A DNA stretch of 64,000 bases from Paraburkholderia eburnea (GTDB taxonomy: Bacteria > Pseudomonadota > Gammaproteobacteria > Burkholderiales > Burkholderiaceae), in assembly GCF_002917095.1 (NCBI RefSeq), contig NZ_PQGA01000011.1, positions 118,465 to 182,464 of the forward strand, read 5' to 3'. Position numbers and translations under genes: made by a program. Within the stretch, counting starts at the first letter, position 1; the number at the start of each line of letters is the position of its first letter. The notes below the pieces were generated by a model, which had not been told where the DNA came from, searched no databases, and worked only from the letters and a program-made list of their open reading frames with translations. Of this stretch, positions 1 to 8,075 are shown piece after piece.

Positions 1-1042
1 TGTCCTGCCAGGACTCCATGCCCTTCGCGTGCCTGGCCCAGAAGTCCTGCGACAGCGCACGGATGCCCGAGTACAGCAGGTCCTTGTCTTCGAGAACCTG
101 GTCGTTGAAGTAGTCTTCGGCGGGCAGCCCGAGCGCGTGGGCCTTGATCCGCATGTTGATGTCTTTCGACACCAGCACGACGAGGTGGTCGGGCCGGTCG
201 CGCTGCAGCGCGCGCACCACGCCGAGAATCTGGTTATCGGCCTTGCCCTCGGGCAGACCGTCGACCGGATCGATATGCGTGAGCGTGGTCTGGAAGTACA
301 GACGGCCGAGCGCTTCGCGGCTACCGAGACGGGCGAGCGAAATGCCTTCCGAGATCGGGCCGGCGTTTGCGACCAGTTGATCGAGCGTGCGGCTGACCTG
401 ACGCGCATTGCGCGCGACTTCCGACATGCCCTTCTTGTGGTTGTCGAGTTCTTCCAACGTCATCATCGGCAGATAGACGTCGTGTTCCTCGAAACGGAAC
501 AGGCAGGTCGGGTCGTGCATCAGCACGTTGGTGTCGAGCACGAAGAGCTTTTGCACTTCGACGCTGTCTTCCGGATGCACGCGTTTTTTCGTGCTGCCGC
601 GCGTGGCCGGTGCGGCAGCGCCGCCTGCGGCTTTCGCGGACGCGGGTTTGTTGCCGCTGCGGGCGACCGGTGCGACCGGGGAAGCCGGCGCCTGGTCGGC
701 GGCGGGCGCTTCGGGCTGCGCTTCGGCGTGGGCCTGAACGGGCGGCAAGGGCTGCAGAAGCGCCGCGGTCTGTTGCTTGCGTTTTCGCGCGGGTGCGGGC
801 GCCACGGGTTCGAGCGCGGCGAGTTCGGCGCTGGCGGACGGCAACGGCACCGTGCGCAGCGTGGTCGCCGCGTTGGCGGCGGGCGTCATGGGTTCGGCGA
901 CGCTTTCCGCGCCAAAATCGACATCGGCGGCGTCGTTTTCGCTCGCCGCTTTACGCGTGCTGCGCGTCGTGCGCGCGCGCGTCTTGTATTCCTCGGGCGG
1001 CAGCAGGTTGCCGAGCTTGCTGGGGGGAGTAGGCAAAGGCAT
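1..1042 (-). CDS. PhoH-family ATPase with N-terminal PIN domain (5' part only)
   Basis: The gene runs off the left edge; about 347 codons are present. The ATG at 1042 has a GAGGGA ribosome binding site just upstream. Residues 1-155 are a low-complexity Ala/Pro/Lys-rich region. From about residue 163 a PIN nuclease domain begins with LFVLDTNVLMHDP, whose Asp is the usual first metal ligand, followed by LEELDNHKKG and later by the acidic stretch VDGLPEGKADNQ. In this family (PhoH2/YlaK type) the PIN ribonuclease is followed by a PhoH ATPase/helicase domain, which would lie outside the window. The gene is co-oriented with bcp but separated from it by 400 bp containing a terminator, so it is probably transcribed alone. 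Confidence 0.85.
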   Translation of the reverse strand, partial: MPLPTPPSKLGNLLPPEEYKTRARTTRSTRKAASENDAADVDFGAESVAEPMTPAANAATTLRTVPLPSASAELAALEPVAPAPARKRKQQTAALLQPLPPVQAHAEAQPEAPAADQAPASPVAPVARSGNKPASAKAAGGAAAPATRGSTKKRVHPEDSVEVQKLFVLDTNVLMHDPTCLFRFEEHDVYLPMMTLEELDNHKKGMSEVARNARQVSRTLDQLVANAGPISEGISLARLGSREALGRLYFQTTLTHIDPVDGLPEGKADNQILGVVRALQRDRPDHLVVLVSKDINMRIKAHALGLPAEDYFNDQVLEDKDLLYSGIRALSQDFWARHAKGMESWQD

Positions 1043-1443
1043 GGTGTCCCTCGAAAAATTCGGGTCGAGTGGTCCGGGGTTACCCAGTAAGGTGCGCTTT
1101 CGGGCGGCGTGGGCGGGCTGCCGGGTAGGCGTGCGCCGTGGCCGCGCAGGGTGCGCGCTCAGGTCTGAAAATGCCGGTTCGCCTGGTCTTCGATCGGCTC
1201 CTTGACGTAGACGCGTGCCGGTTTGCCGGGCCGGCGCAGCGTTGTGGGTACGAAATCCGAAAAAACCAACAAAAAAGCCGCCGCCCCGACTGACGAGGCA
1301 AGCGGCTTCACTGCTCTGATGGCGCGTTGCCCGAATGCGCTGGAGCGGTCATCCAGTGACCGTTCGACACACCGCGCGGACGTAGCAAAACGCGACAAAA
1401 TATAGGGTGGACAGGCACTCATTGCAGCCCAATATAACGCGCC
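1043..1443. other. Intergenic region between bcp and phoH-like gene
   Basis: This 400-bp stretch holds a terminator-like hairpin for leftward transcription (1271-1308). An 87-codon minus-strand reading frame (1159-1422) spans that hairpin and has no visible ribosome binding site. Its C-terminal part (PARVYVKEPIEDQ) looks somewhat protein-like, but I do not recognise it and do not call it a gene. The promoter of the phoH-like gene presumably lies between the hairpin and 1042; no clear hexamers were seen. Confidence 0.4.
1271..1308 (-). terminator. Rho-independent terminator after bcp
   Basis: Read on the minus strand, AAGCCGC and GCGGCTT arms (1302-1308 and 1275-1281) enclose a 20-nt loop and are followed by a run of six T, then a second T-rich stretch. 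It lies about 135 nt beyond the bcp stop codon and probably ends the transcript that carries bcp. Confidence 0.65.
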
Positions 1444-1914
1444 TCAAAGCGCTTGTACAGCCTCCAGAACCTCGTCGACATGGCCCGGCACCTTGAGTCC
1501 GCGCCACTCCTGGCGCAGTACTCCGTCGGCATCGATGAGGAACGTGGAGCGTTCGATTCCACGTACTTCTTTGCCATACATTTTCTTCATTTTGATGACG
1601 TTGAAGAGCGAGCAGAGCGCTTCATCGCCATCCGATACCAAAGTAAACGGCAGTTCGAGCTTGGTCTTGAAGTTTTCATGCGAGCGCACGCTGTCGCGCG
1701 AGACGCCCACGATGGTCGCGCCGGCTTTCTTGAACTTCGGATAGAGGTCGCGGAACTCCATGCCTTCGCGCGTGCATCCGGGGGTGTTGTCCTTCGGATA
1801 GAAGTACAGCACCACTTTCTTGCCTTTCAGGCTCGACAGCGTGAAGTCGCCGCCAGTGGCGGGGGCGGTAAAGTCGGGAACGGGTTGGTCGACTGCGATG
1901 GTCACGTCAGGCAC
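1444..1914 (-). CDS. bcp: Thioredoxin-dependent peroxiredoxin (Bcp/PrxQ)
   Basis: The product has 156 residues, the usual Bcp length. It reduces hydrogen peroxide and alkyl hydroperoxides in the cytoplasm using thioredoxin. The peroxidatic cysteine is Cys47 in the motif YPKDNTPGCT. The resolving cysteine five residues later in E. coli Bcp (TPGCTxxxC) is absent here (TPGCTREGM). The only other cysteine is Cys101, so this is either a 1-Cys form or uses a different resolving position. The start is GTG at 1914 with AGGGAG eight bases upstream. It follows arnD on the same strand after 200 bp, so it may have its own promoter. Confidence 0.93.
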   Translation of the reverse strand: MPDVTIAVDQPVPDFTAPATGGDFTLSSLKGKKVVLYFYPKDNTPGCTREGMEFRDLYPKFKKAGATIVGVSRDSVRSHENFKTKLELPFTLVSDGDEALCSLFNVIKMKKMYGKEVRGIERSTFLIDADGVLRQEWRGLKVPGHVDEVLEAVQAL

Positions 1915-2114
1915 GTGGCACTCCCTTTGTTATTGGCTGGCAGGCTTGGCGAACGTTGACAGGCGGGGCGCAGTCTACAGCATGCTGCGCTGGGGAGGCG
2001 TCCCCGCGGGCGTCGCCGCAACGACATGCCGCCCGGCGCAGGCAAACGCAGACGGGCGGCGGTTTTCGATCGGGCTTGGGTTGGGCTCGGGTCGGGTCGA
2101 ACTGGCTCGGGTCT

Positions 2115-3011
2115 TCAGTCGGGCTGGAGGATCAGCTCGCCGGAGCGGCCCGCGATCTCGCCCCAGGTGACAGGGTACGATGGCAGCGATTCCGGGTCCA
2201 GCGTCGCATGATAATCGCCCATCGTGGCAAACGTATGGCCCTGCGCGCGCCAGCCGGCGAGCAACTGCTCGAACACCGGCGCGAGCTTCTGGCCTTCGAG
2301 TTCCGCGTGCAGCGTGAAGACCTGATCGTGCGGATTGTTTTCGGTGCGCTTGAGCATCCAGGCGGCCACCGTATCGATGTCCACGCCATCCACGCCCAGC
2401 ACTTCGTCGAGCGTGGGCAGCGTGGTGGGCATCTGCACGTGCTTCAGGGTGCGGCCGTTCACGACCGGGCGATAGGGCGAATGCCCGCGCCCGTCCGAGG
2501 CGTACTGCATGCCCCACGCGTCGATCTGCGCGAAGGCGGCCTCGTTCATCTGCCAGCCGGCCGCGCCGTGCGTGACGGGCGGCGTGCCGAAGATGCGCGT
2601 GAAGCGGTCGTGGCTCTTTTGCATCTGGCGCGCGGTCCACTGCGCGTCGCGCGTACGCACGTTGTCCTGCCAGTACACGTGGTCCCACGTATGGATGCCG
2701 CACTCGAAACCGGCTTCGTGGATCGCGCGCATTTCAGCGGCGGCTTCCACGCCGATATCCGGTCCCGGCAGCAGCACGCCGTACATCAGTTGCCGGATGC
2801 CGTAGTGCTCGACCACCGATGTGCGCGAGACCTTCTTCAGAAAACCCGGACGGAACACGCGGCGCAGCGCCCAGCCCGTATGGTCCGGGCCAAGGCTGAA
2901 CAGGAACGTCGCGCGTGCCTTGTAGCGATCGAAGATGCGCGCGAGATTCGGCACGCCTTCACGCGTGCCGCGCAGCGTGTCGACGTCGATTTTCAGGACG
3001 ATGCGGGCCAA
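2115..3011 (-). CDS. arnD: 4-deoxy-4-formamido-L-arabinose-phosphoundecaprenol deformylase ArnD
   Basis: The 298-residue product is a polysaccharide-deacetylase (NodB) fold protein. It matches ArnD, which removes the formyl group from Ara4FN-phosphoundecaprenol at the inner membrane so that Ara4N can be flipped and passed to lipid A. The N-terminal LKIDVDTLRG carries the catalytic/metal Asp pair and CGIHTWDHVYW supplies the metal-binding histidines. The start appears to be TTG at 3011, with AAGGA somewhat far upstream; no in-frame ATG fits better. It is the last arn gene, 18 bp after the decarboxylase, so it belongs to the same transcript. Confidence 0.93.
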   Translation of the reverse strand: MARIVLKIDVDTLRGTREGVPNLARIFDRYKARATFLFSLGPDHTGWALRRVFRPGFLKKVSRTSVVEHYGIRQLMYGVLLPGPDIGVEAAAEMRAIHEAGFECGIHTWDHVYWQDNVRTRDAQWTARQMQKSHDRFTRIFGTPPVTHGAAGWQMNEAAFAQIDAWGMQYASDGRGHSPYRPVVNGRTLKHVQMPTTLPTLDEVLGVDGVDIDTVAAWMLKRTENNPHDQVFTLHAELEGQKLAPVFEQLLAGWRAQGHTFATMGDYHATLDPESLPSYPVTWGEIAGRSGELILQPD

Positions 3012-3029
3012 GAGGCGAAGTCCTTCGCG

Positions 3030-4079
3030 TTACGCTTGCTGCTCGACGAGGGCGCGTGCCTCGGCGACATGGCCGCGGTACGCCTCGAAGATCTTGCGCA
3101 GCGCTTCGTCGAAGGTCGACTTCGGTGCCCAGTCGAGTTCCTGCATCGTGTTGTCGATCTTCGGCACGCGGTTTTGCACGTCCTGATAGCCCGCGCCGTA
3201 GTATGCCCCCGACGAGGTTTCGACCAGTTGCACCTGCTTGGCCGTTTCCGCGTATTCCGGAAACTCGGCGGCGAGCGCCAGCATCTTGTGCGCGAGTTCG
3301 CGCACCGAGAAGTTGTTGGTCGGGTTGCCGATGTTGAAGATCTTGCCCGAGGCGACACCGTCCTTGTTGTCGATGATCTTCATCAGCGCTTCGATGCCGT
3401 CGTCGATGTCGGTGAACGCACGCTTTTGCGCGCCGCCGTCCACGAGGCTGATGTTCTCGCCGCGAACGATGTGGCCGAGGAACTGCGTCACGACGCGCGA
3501 CGAGCCTTCCTTCGGCGTGTAGATCGAATCGAGGCCCGGGCCGATCCAGTTGAACGGACGGAACAGCGTGAAATTCAGGCCTTCCATGCCGTAACCCCAG
3601 ATCACGCGGTCCATCAGCTGCTTCGAGCACGCGTAGATCCAGCGCGGCTTGTTGATCGGGCCGTAGGTGAGGGCGGACGCGTCCGGGTCGAACTGCTCGT
3701 CCGAGCACATGCCGTAGACCTCGGAGGTCGACGGGAAGACCAGGTGCTTGCCGTACTTGACCGCCGAACGCACGATCGGCAGGTTCGCCTCGAAGTCGAG
3801 TTCGAACACGCGCAGCGGCTGCTGCACGTAAGTCGCGGGCGTGGCGATGGCGACCAGCGGAAGGATCACGTCGCACTTCTTGACGTGATATTCGACCCAT
3901 TCCTTGTTGATCGTGATGTCGCCTTCGAAGAAGTGCATACGCTCATGCTTGACCAGATCGCCGAGGCGGTCCGTCTGCATGTCCATGCCGAACACTTCCC
4001 AGTTCGTGGTCTCGAGGATGCGTTTGGACAGGTGATGGCCGATAAAGCCATTGACACCCAGGATCAGAACTTTTTTCAT
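3030..4079 (-). CDS. UDP-glucuronate C4 oxidative decarboxylase (ArnA C-terminal domain as separate protein)
   Basis: The 349-residue product is an extended short-chain dehydrogenase. It oxidises and decarboxylates UDP-glucuronate to UDP-4-keto-pentose, the reaction of the C-terminal half of enterobacterial ArnA. Visible features are the NAD-binding motif GVNGFIGHHL (8-17), Ser-Glu in PSTSEVYG (Glu120), and the catalytic Tyr149-xxx-Lys153 in YACSK. RAFTDIDD corresponds to the catalytic Arg region of ArnA. The upstream formyltransferase gene overlaps this start by 4 nt, indicating translational coupling in place of the fusion. ATG start at 4079. Confidence 0.93.
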   Translation of the reverse strand: MKKVLILGVNGFIGHHLSKRILETTNWEVFGMDMQTDRLGDLVKHERMHFFEGDITINKEWVEYHVKKCDVILPLVAIATPATYVQQPLRVFELDFEANLPIVRSAVKYGKHLVFPSTSEVYGMCSDEQFDPDASALTYGPINKPRWIYACSKQLMDRVIWGYGMEGLNFTLFRPFNWIGPGLDSIYTPKEGSSRVVTQFLGHIVRGENISLVDGGAQKRAFTDIDDGIEALMKIIDNKDGVASGKIFNIGNPTNNFSVRELAHKMLALAAEFPEYAETAKQVQLVETSSGAYYGAGYQDVQNRVPKIDNTMQELDWAPKSTFDEALRKIFEAYRGHVAEARALVEQQA

Positions 4080-5044
4080 GGACGAGGGACAGATGAGATG
4101 AGGTCGGAGAACGCGGCGGGAGTGACGACGGTCTCTTGACCGCCTTGTGTCAGGCTCGGCGCATGCCGCAGTTCGTGGATCGCGATGGCGCGGCCGTCGC
4201 CGCAGAGGGCGAAAAGCGCATTATCGCTTACGTGGATGCCCGCGGGCAATCCGGCCAGGGCGCGCGCCCGTTCGGCGTCGGGTGTGCCGGGGCGCACCAG
4301 ACGCGCGCGGGCGATCACGAAGCGATGCTCGCCGATGTCGGTGAACGCGCCCGGATAGGGCGGCGCCACCGCGCGGATCAGGTTGTAGACGTCCTGCGCG
4401 CTATGCGAGAAGTCGAGGCGACCGTCTTCGGGCTTGCGCCCGCCGTAGTAGCTGCCGTGCGCGAGATCGTTCGGCAGATGCGGCGCTTCGCCTGCGATCA
4501 GCGCGGGCAGCACGCGCCAGAGCGTTTGCTCGGCGGCGACCGTCACCTTGTCGAAGACCATCGCGGCGGTGTCGTCGGGCAGGATCGGCACCGGCGTCTG
4601 CGCGATGATCGCGCCCGCGTCGGGCTTGGCGGCCATTTCGTGCAGCGTCGCGCCGGTTTCCGTTTCGCCCTTGATGACGGCCCAGTTGGTGGGCACGCGG
4701 CCGCGATACTTCGGCAGCAGCGAGCCGTGCATGTTGTAGGCGCCGCGCGCGGCCAGCGCGAGCAGGTCCACCGGCAGCATATGGCGGTAGTAGAACGAGA
4801 AGATGAAGTCGGGCTGCGCGGCGCTGACTGCCGCGCGCAGCTCGGCGCTCTTCGGATCGGCGGGCGTGATGACCTCGATGCCGTGTTCTTCGGCGACCGA
4901 TTTCACGCTGCCGAACCAGATGTTCTCGCTCGGGCTGTCCTCGTGCGTGACGACGAGCGCCACGTCCACGCCGCGTGCGAGCAGCACCTGCAGGCAGCGC
5001 ACGCCGACGTTGTGATACGCGAAGACGACTGCGCGCGGTTTCAT
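4076..5044 (-). CDS. UDP-Ara4N formyltransferase (ArnA N-terminal domain as separate protein)
   Basis: The 322-residue product resembles methionyl-tRNA formyltransferase. It corresponds to the N-terminal half of ArnA, which N-formylates UDP-4-amino-4-deoxy-L-arabinose using 10-formyl-tetrahydrofolate. Catalytic residues are Asn104 and His106 in GAYNMHGSLLPKYRG and Asp142 in KPDAG, each shifted by two from the E. coli ArnA numbering (102, 104, 140). The C-terminal part has the usual formyltransferase extension (PPYPGAF). It overlaps arnC by 4 nt upstream and the decarboxylase by 4 nt downstream. Confidence 0.93.
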   Translation of the reverse strand: MKPRAVVFAYHNVGVRCLQVLLARGVDVALVVTHEDSPSENIWFGSVKSVAEEHGIEVITPADPKSAELRAAVSAAQPDFIFSFYYRHMLPVDLLALAARGAYNMHGSLLPKYRGRVPTNWAVIKGETETGATLHEMAAKPDAGAIIAQTPVPILPDDTAAMVFDKVTVAAEQTLWRVLPALIAGEAPHLPNDLAHGSYYGGRKPEDGRLDFSHSAQDVYNLIRAVAPPYPGAFTDIGEHRFVIARARLVRPGTPDAERARALAGLPAGIHVSDNALFALCGDGRAIAIHELRHAPSLTQGGQETVVTPAAFSDLISSVPRP

Positions 5045-6129
5045 GATTGTGCTCCGGACTGGCTGCTGCCTTGGTCATTCTGGCCGATCGGATTGCCGAT
5101 GTTGAGCGACGCCTGCACGCCCTGCACGATGTCCTGACGCGGGACATCGACGACGGGGCGGCCGTTGCGCTCTTCGAGAATCGTCTGGACCAGATAGCGC
5201 GGCCGCGCGCGCACCTGTTGATAGATGCGGCCGATGTACTCGCCGAGCAGCCCGAGCGCGAAGATGATCACGCCGAGCATGAAGAACGTAATGGCGAACA
5301 GCGTGAACACACCCTGTACTTCGGCGCCCAGAATGAAGCGGCGAATCAGCAGCAGCAGGAACAGGCCGGCCGAACCAAGCGACAGGATCACGCCGATGAA
5401 CGACAGCCATTGCAGCGGCACGACCGAAAAGCCGGTCACGAGGTCGAAGTTCAGGCGGATGAGGCTATAGAGCGAATACTTCGACTCGCCCGCGAAGCGC
5501 TCTTCGTGCGCGACGTCGACTTCGACCGGATTCTGCGCGAACGTGTAGGCCAGCGCCGGAATGAAGGTGTTGATTTCGCCGCAACGGTTGATCGTGTCGA
5601 TGATGTGGCGGTTGTAGGCGCGCAGCATGCAGCCCTGATCGGTCATCTTGATGCGCGTGATGCGCTCGCGCAGTCGGTTCATGGCCTGCGAGGCCTTGCG
5701 ACGCCACAGGCTGTCCTGGCGCTGCATGCGGATCGTGCCGACGTAGTCGTAGCCTTCGCGCATCTTCTCGACCAGCTTGCCGATTTCCTCGGGCGGATTC
5801 TGCAGGTCGGCGTCGAGCGTGATGACGATCTCGCCGCGCGCCTGCTCGAAGCCCGCGAGGATCGCCATGTGCTGCCCGTAGTTGCCGTTGAGCAGGATCG
5901 CGCGCGTGGTGTCGGGGCGCGCGCGGAACTGCTCGGCGAGCATCGCGGCCGAGCGGTCGCGGCTGCCGTCGTTGATGAAGATGACTTCGTACGAGGTGCC
6001 GAGCTTGTCGAGCGCCGGGTAGAGGCGCTCGAACAGCGCCTTCAGGCCGGCTTCCTCGTTGTAGACCGGAATGATGACCGAGACTTCCGGCGTTTCCGGG
6101 GTCAAGGTGCGTTGTTCCGTTTGACTCAT
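5041..6129 (-). CDS. arnC: Undecaprenyl-phosphate 4-deoxy-4-formamido-L-arabinose transferase ArnC
   Basis: The 362-residue GT2-family enzyme transfers Ara4FN from UDP to undecaprenyl phosphate at the cytoplasmic face of the inner membrane. The GT-A domain starts with VSVIIPVYNEEAGL and contains the DxD-type motif TLDADLQNPPEE. Two hydrophobic segments near residues 235-300 anchor the protein (LSFIGVILSLGSAGLFLLLL and FAITFFMLGVIIFALGLLGE). It lies after arnB and overlaps the formyltransferase gene by 4 nt. The 170-bp gap to arnB holds no visible gene. Confidence 0.92.
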   Translation of the reverse strand: MSQTEQRTLTPETPEVSVIIPVYNEEAGLKALFERLYPALDKLGTSYEVIFINDGSRDRSAAMLAEQFRARPDTTRAILLNGNYGQHMAILAGFEQARGEIVITLDADLQNPPEEIGKLVEKMREGYDYVGTIRMQRQDSLWRRKASQAMNRLRERITRIKMTDQGCMLRAYNRHIIDTINRCGEINTFIPALAYTFAQNPVEVDVAHEERFAGESKYSLYSLIRLNFDLVTGFSVVPLQWLSFIGVILSLGSAGLFLLLLIRRFILGAEVQGVFTLFAITFFMLGVIIFALGLLGEYIGRIYQQVRARPRYLVQTILEERNGRPVVDVPRQDIVQGVQASLNIGNPIGQNDQGSSQSGAQS

Positions 6130-6299
6130 GTGTGCGTCTTTTCCGTTGGGGTAATGCGTGGGGTGATGCTCGGGGTCATGCCTTGAGTGATACGTGCAGC
6201 GCGACAGTGTAAGGTCCGCTGGACGGGCGCGATTGACCGAACAGCGCCCGTGCCTTGCAGGTACTTGTTGCGCGTAGTGCCTTCGCGCTTACGTCGTGC

Positions 6300-7451
6300 T
6301 TACTTTGCGTACTGCGTGCAGATCTCGTCGATGGCGCGGCACACGCGTGCCACGTCCGCGACGCTCATCTGCGTGAAGAGCGGCAGCGTGAGCGTGGTTT
6401 TGCCGAGCTGTTCCGCGTGCGGGAACATGCCGTCGGTGAAACCGCGTTCGCGGTACAGCGTGAACAGGTGGATCGCCGGGTAGTGCACGCCCGAGCCGAT
6501 GCCGCGCTGCTTGAGCTGCTCCATGAACTCCGCGCGGGAGATCGTGAGCCTGTCCAGCGGCAGCGTGATCTGGAACATGTGCCAGTTGCTGTTGCTCATG
6601 TCCGCCACCGGCAGGCCCACGCCCAGCGTCACGGCGGCGCTGCCTTCGAAGCCCGTGAAATACGCATGCGCGAGCTTGCGGCGTTGCTCCGTGAAGCGCT
6701 CGATGTGCTTGAGCTGGCCCAGACCCACGCGTGCGGCCACGTCCGTCAGATTGTACTTGCCGCCGAGCACGTCGCAGTCCATGCCGTCATGGCCGGTGCG
6801 GGTGATGCCCTGCAGACGGTACTTGCGGGCCAGTTCGGCTTCGTCCTCGTTATTGAGGACGAGCGCGCCGCCTTCGATCGACGTCAGATTCTTGTTGGCG
6901 TGGAAGCTGAACGAGACGATGTCGCCGATCGCGCCGATGCGCTTGCCGTTCCAGCTCGAGCCGAACGCCTGGGCGGCGTCCTCGATCACGCGCAGCTTGT
7001 GCTGGCGGGCGATCGTGTAGAGGCGGTCCATGTCCACCGGCAGGCCGGTGAGGAACACGGGGATGATCGCCTTCGTCTTCGGCGTGATGGCGGCTTCGAG
7101 CTTGTCGAGGTCGATGTTGCGCGTGACGGGGTCGATGTCGGCGAACACGGGTGTCGCGCCAACCTCGTAGATCACGTTGCTCGTGGATACCCACGAGGCC
7201 GGCGTGGTGATGACTTCGTCGCCGGCGCCGACGCCCGCGATGCGCAGGCCGATTTCCAGCGTGGCCGTGCCCGAGTTGAACGTACGGACCGGACGGCCGC
7301 CGCAGTATTCGGACAGCGCGGCTTCGAAAGCCTGGTTCTGCGGACCGGTGGTGATCCAGCCCGAGCGCAGCACGTCGACGACGCCAGCGATGGTTTCTTC
7401 GTCGATTTCGGGCTTCACGAACGGCAGGAACGATGCGGGTGTCTGGGTCAT
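6300..7451 (-). CDS. arnB: UDP-4-amino-4-deoxy-L-arabinose aminotransferase ArnB
   Basis: The 383-residue product is a PLP-dependent DegT/DnrJ/EryC1 aminotransferase. It converts UDP-4-keto-pentose to UDP-Ara4N with glutamate as amino donor. The PLP lysine is Lys187 in FHANKNLTSIEGG, and the protein begins with the ArnB-like FLPFVKPEIDEETI. An open frame continues upstream for 185 codons, but the ATG at 7451 (MTQTPASF) gives the family length and the conserved N-terminus. It sits 86 bp after the SMR gene. Confidence 0.94.
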   Translation of the reverse strand: MTQTPASFLPFVKPEIDEETIAGVVDVLRSGWITTGPQNQAFEAALSEYCGGRPVRTFNSGTATLEIGLRIAGVGAGDEVITTPASWVSTSNVIYEVGATPVFADIDPVTRNIDLDKLEAAITPKTKAIIPVFLTGLPVDMDRLYTIARQHKLRVIEDAAQAFGSSWNGKRIGAIGDIVSFSFHANKNLTSIEGGALVLNNEDEAELARKYRLQGITRTGHDGMDCDVLGGKYNLTDVAARVGLGQLKHIERFTEQRRKLAHAYFTGFEGSAAVTLGVGLPVADMSNSNWHMFQITLPLDRLTISRAEFMEQLKQRGIGSGVHYPAIHLFTLYRERGFTDGMFPHAEQLGKTTLTLPLFTQMSVADVARVCRAIDEICTQYAK

Positions 7452-7537
7452 GAGTGCTTTCTGGTTCAGAACGTCAGGGGTGATTGAATACTGCGCGAAG
7501 AGGTGCAAGCGGGTGGTGCAAAGTGTGCCGCGCAGCT

Positions 7538-7909
7538 TTAGCTGCGCGCGAGCACGACCACGCCGATCAGGATGATGCCGATGCCGACCAGGCGCTGGAT
7601 GCTCAGCACTTCGCCGAACAGATACCACGCCGCGAATGCGTTGACCACGTAGCCGAGCGAGAGCATCGGATAGGCGATCGAGACGTCCACGCGCGACAGG
7701 CCGACGATCCACACGACCACGCTGAACACATAGCAGGTGAGGCCGCCGATGATCGGCAACTGCGTGGCGAGCTTCCAGCCGATGGGCAGGATGTTCGCAC
7801 GGGTGAATTCGAAGTGTCCAACGCCATTGACACCGGCCTTGAGCAACAGTTGCGCGCAGGCATTCAGGCCGACGCCGGCGAGGATGCAGATCAGGGAAAT
7901 CGGATTCAT
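7538..7909 (-). CDS. SMR/EamA-type membrane protein, probable Ara4N-phosphoundecaprenol flippase subunit
   Basis: The 123-residue product has four predicted membrane helices of the small multidrug resistance type (ISLICILAGVGLNACAQLLLK, IIGGLTCYVFSVVVWIVGL, SIAYPMLSLGYVVNAFAAWY, LVGIGIILIGVVVLA). In enterobacteria ArnE and ArnF, both of this type, together flip undecaprenyl-phosphate-Ara4N. Only one such gene is present here, between arnT and arnB, so it may act as a homodimer or pair with a subunit encoded elsewhere. The flippase role is inferred from gene context. Confidence 0.8.
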   Translation of the reverse strand: MNPISLICILAGVGLNACAQLLLKAGVNGVGHFEFTRANILPIGWKLATQLPIIGGLTCYVFSVVVWIVGLSRVDVSIAYPMLSLGYVVNAFAAWYLFGEVLSIQRLVGIGIILIGVVVLARS

Positions 7910-7995
7910 CGTGTTGGAGGGTTAATGCAATAACGCTAATTTTGGGGGCAGATTCCTGGCGCCTTGGGGTGCCACCAACGGCGCCACCCACGCCG

Positions 7996-8064
7996 GCGCC
8001 CCGCATTATCGCTCATGTGCGGGGCGCGATCGCCGCACCGCTGGGTAGTGATCCGGCGGTGCGG
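7996..8064. repeat. Tandem GC-rich hairpins between arnT and the SMR gene
   Basis: Two perfect inverted repeats lie side by side. The first has 10-bp arms (GCGCCCCGCA at 7996-8005 and its complement at 8018-8027, 12-nt loop). The second has 9-bp arms (CCGCACCGC at 8033-8041 and its complement at 8056-8064, 14-nt loop). Neither has a T tail. They sit just after the arnT stop inside the arn transcript, so an RNA-stability or partial-termination role is possible; this is inference. Confidence 0.7.
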
Positions 8065-8075
8065 GGCGTGTGAGG

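Noticed and set aside
29..1090. A 353-codon plus-strand frame at the left edge
   Set aside because: It is the shadow of the PIN-PhoH gene, whose minus-strand frame has a clear PIN motif, ATG and ribosome binding site.
1956..4139. A 727-codon plus-strand frame opposite arnD and the ArnA decarboxylase
   Set aside because: Arg/His/Asp-rich shadow; both minus-strand genes have intact catalytic motifs.
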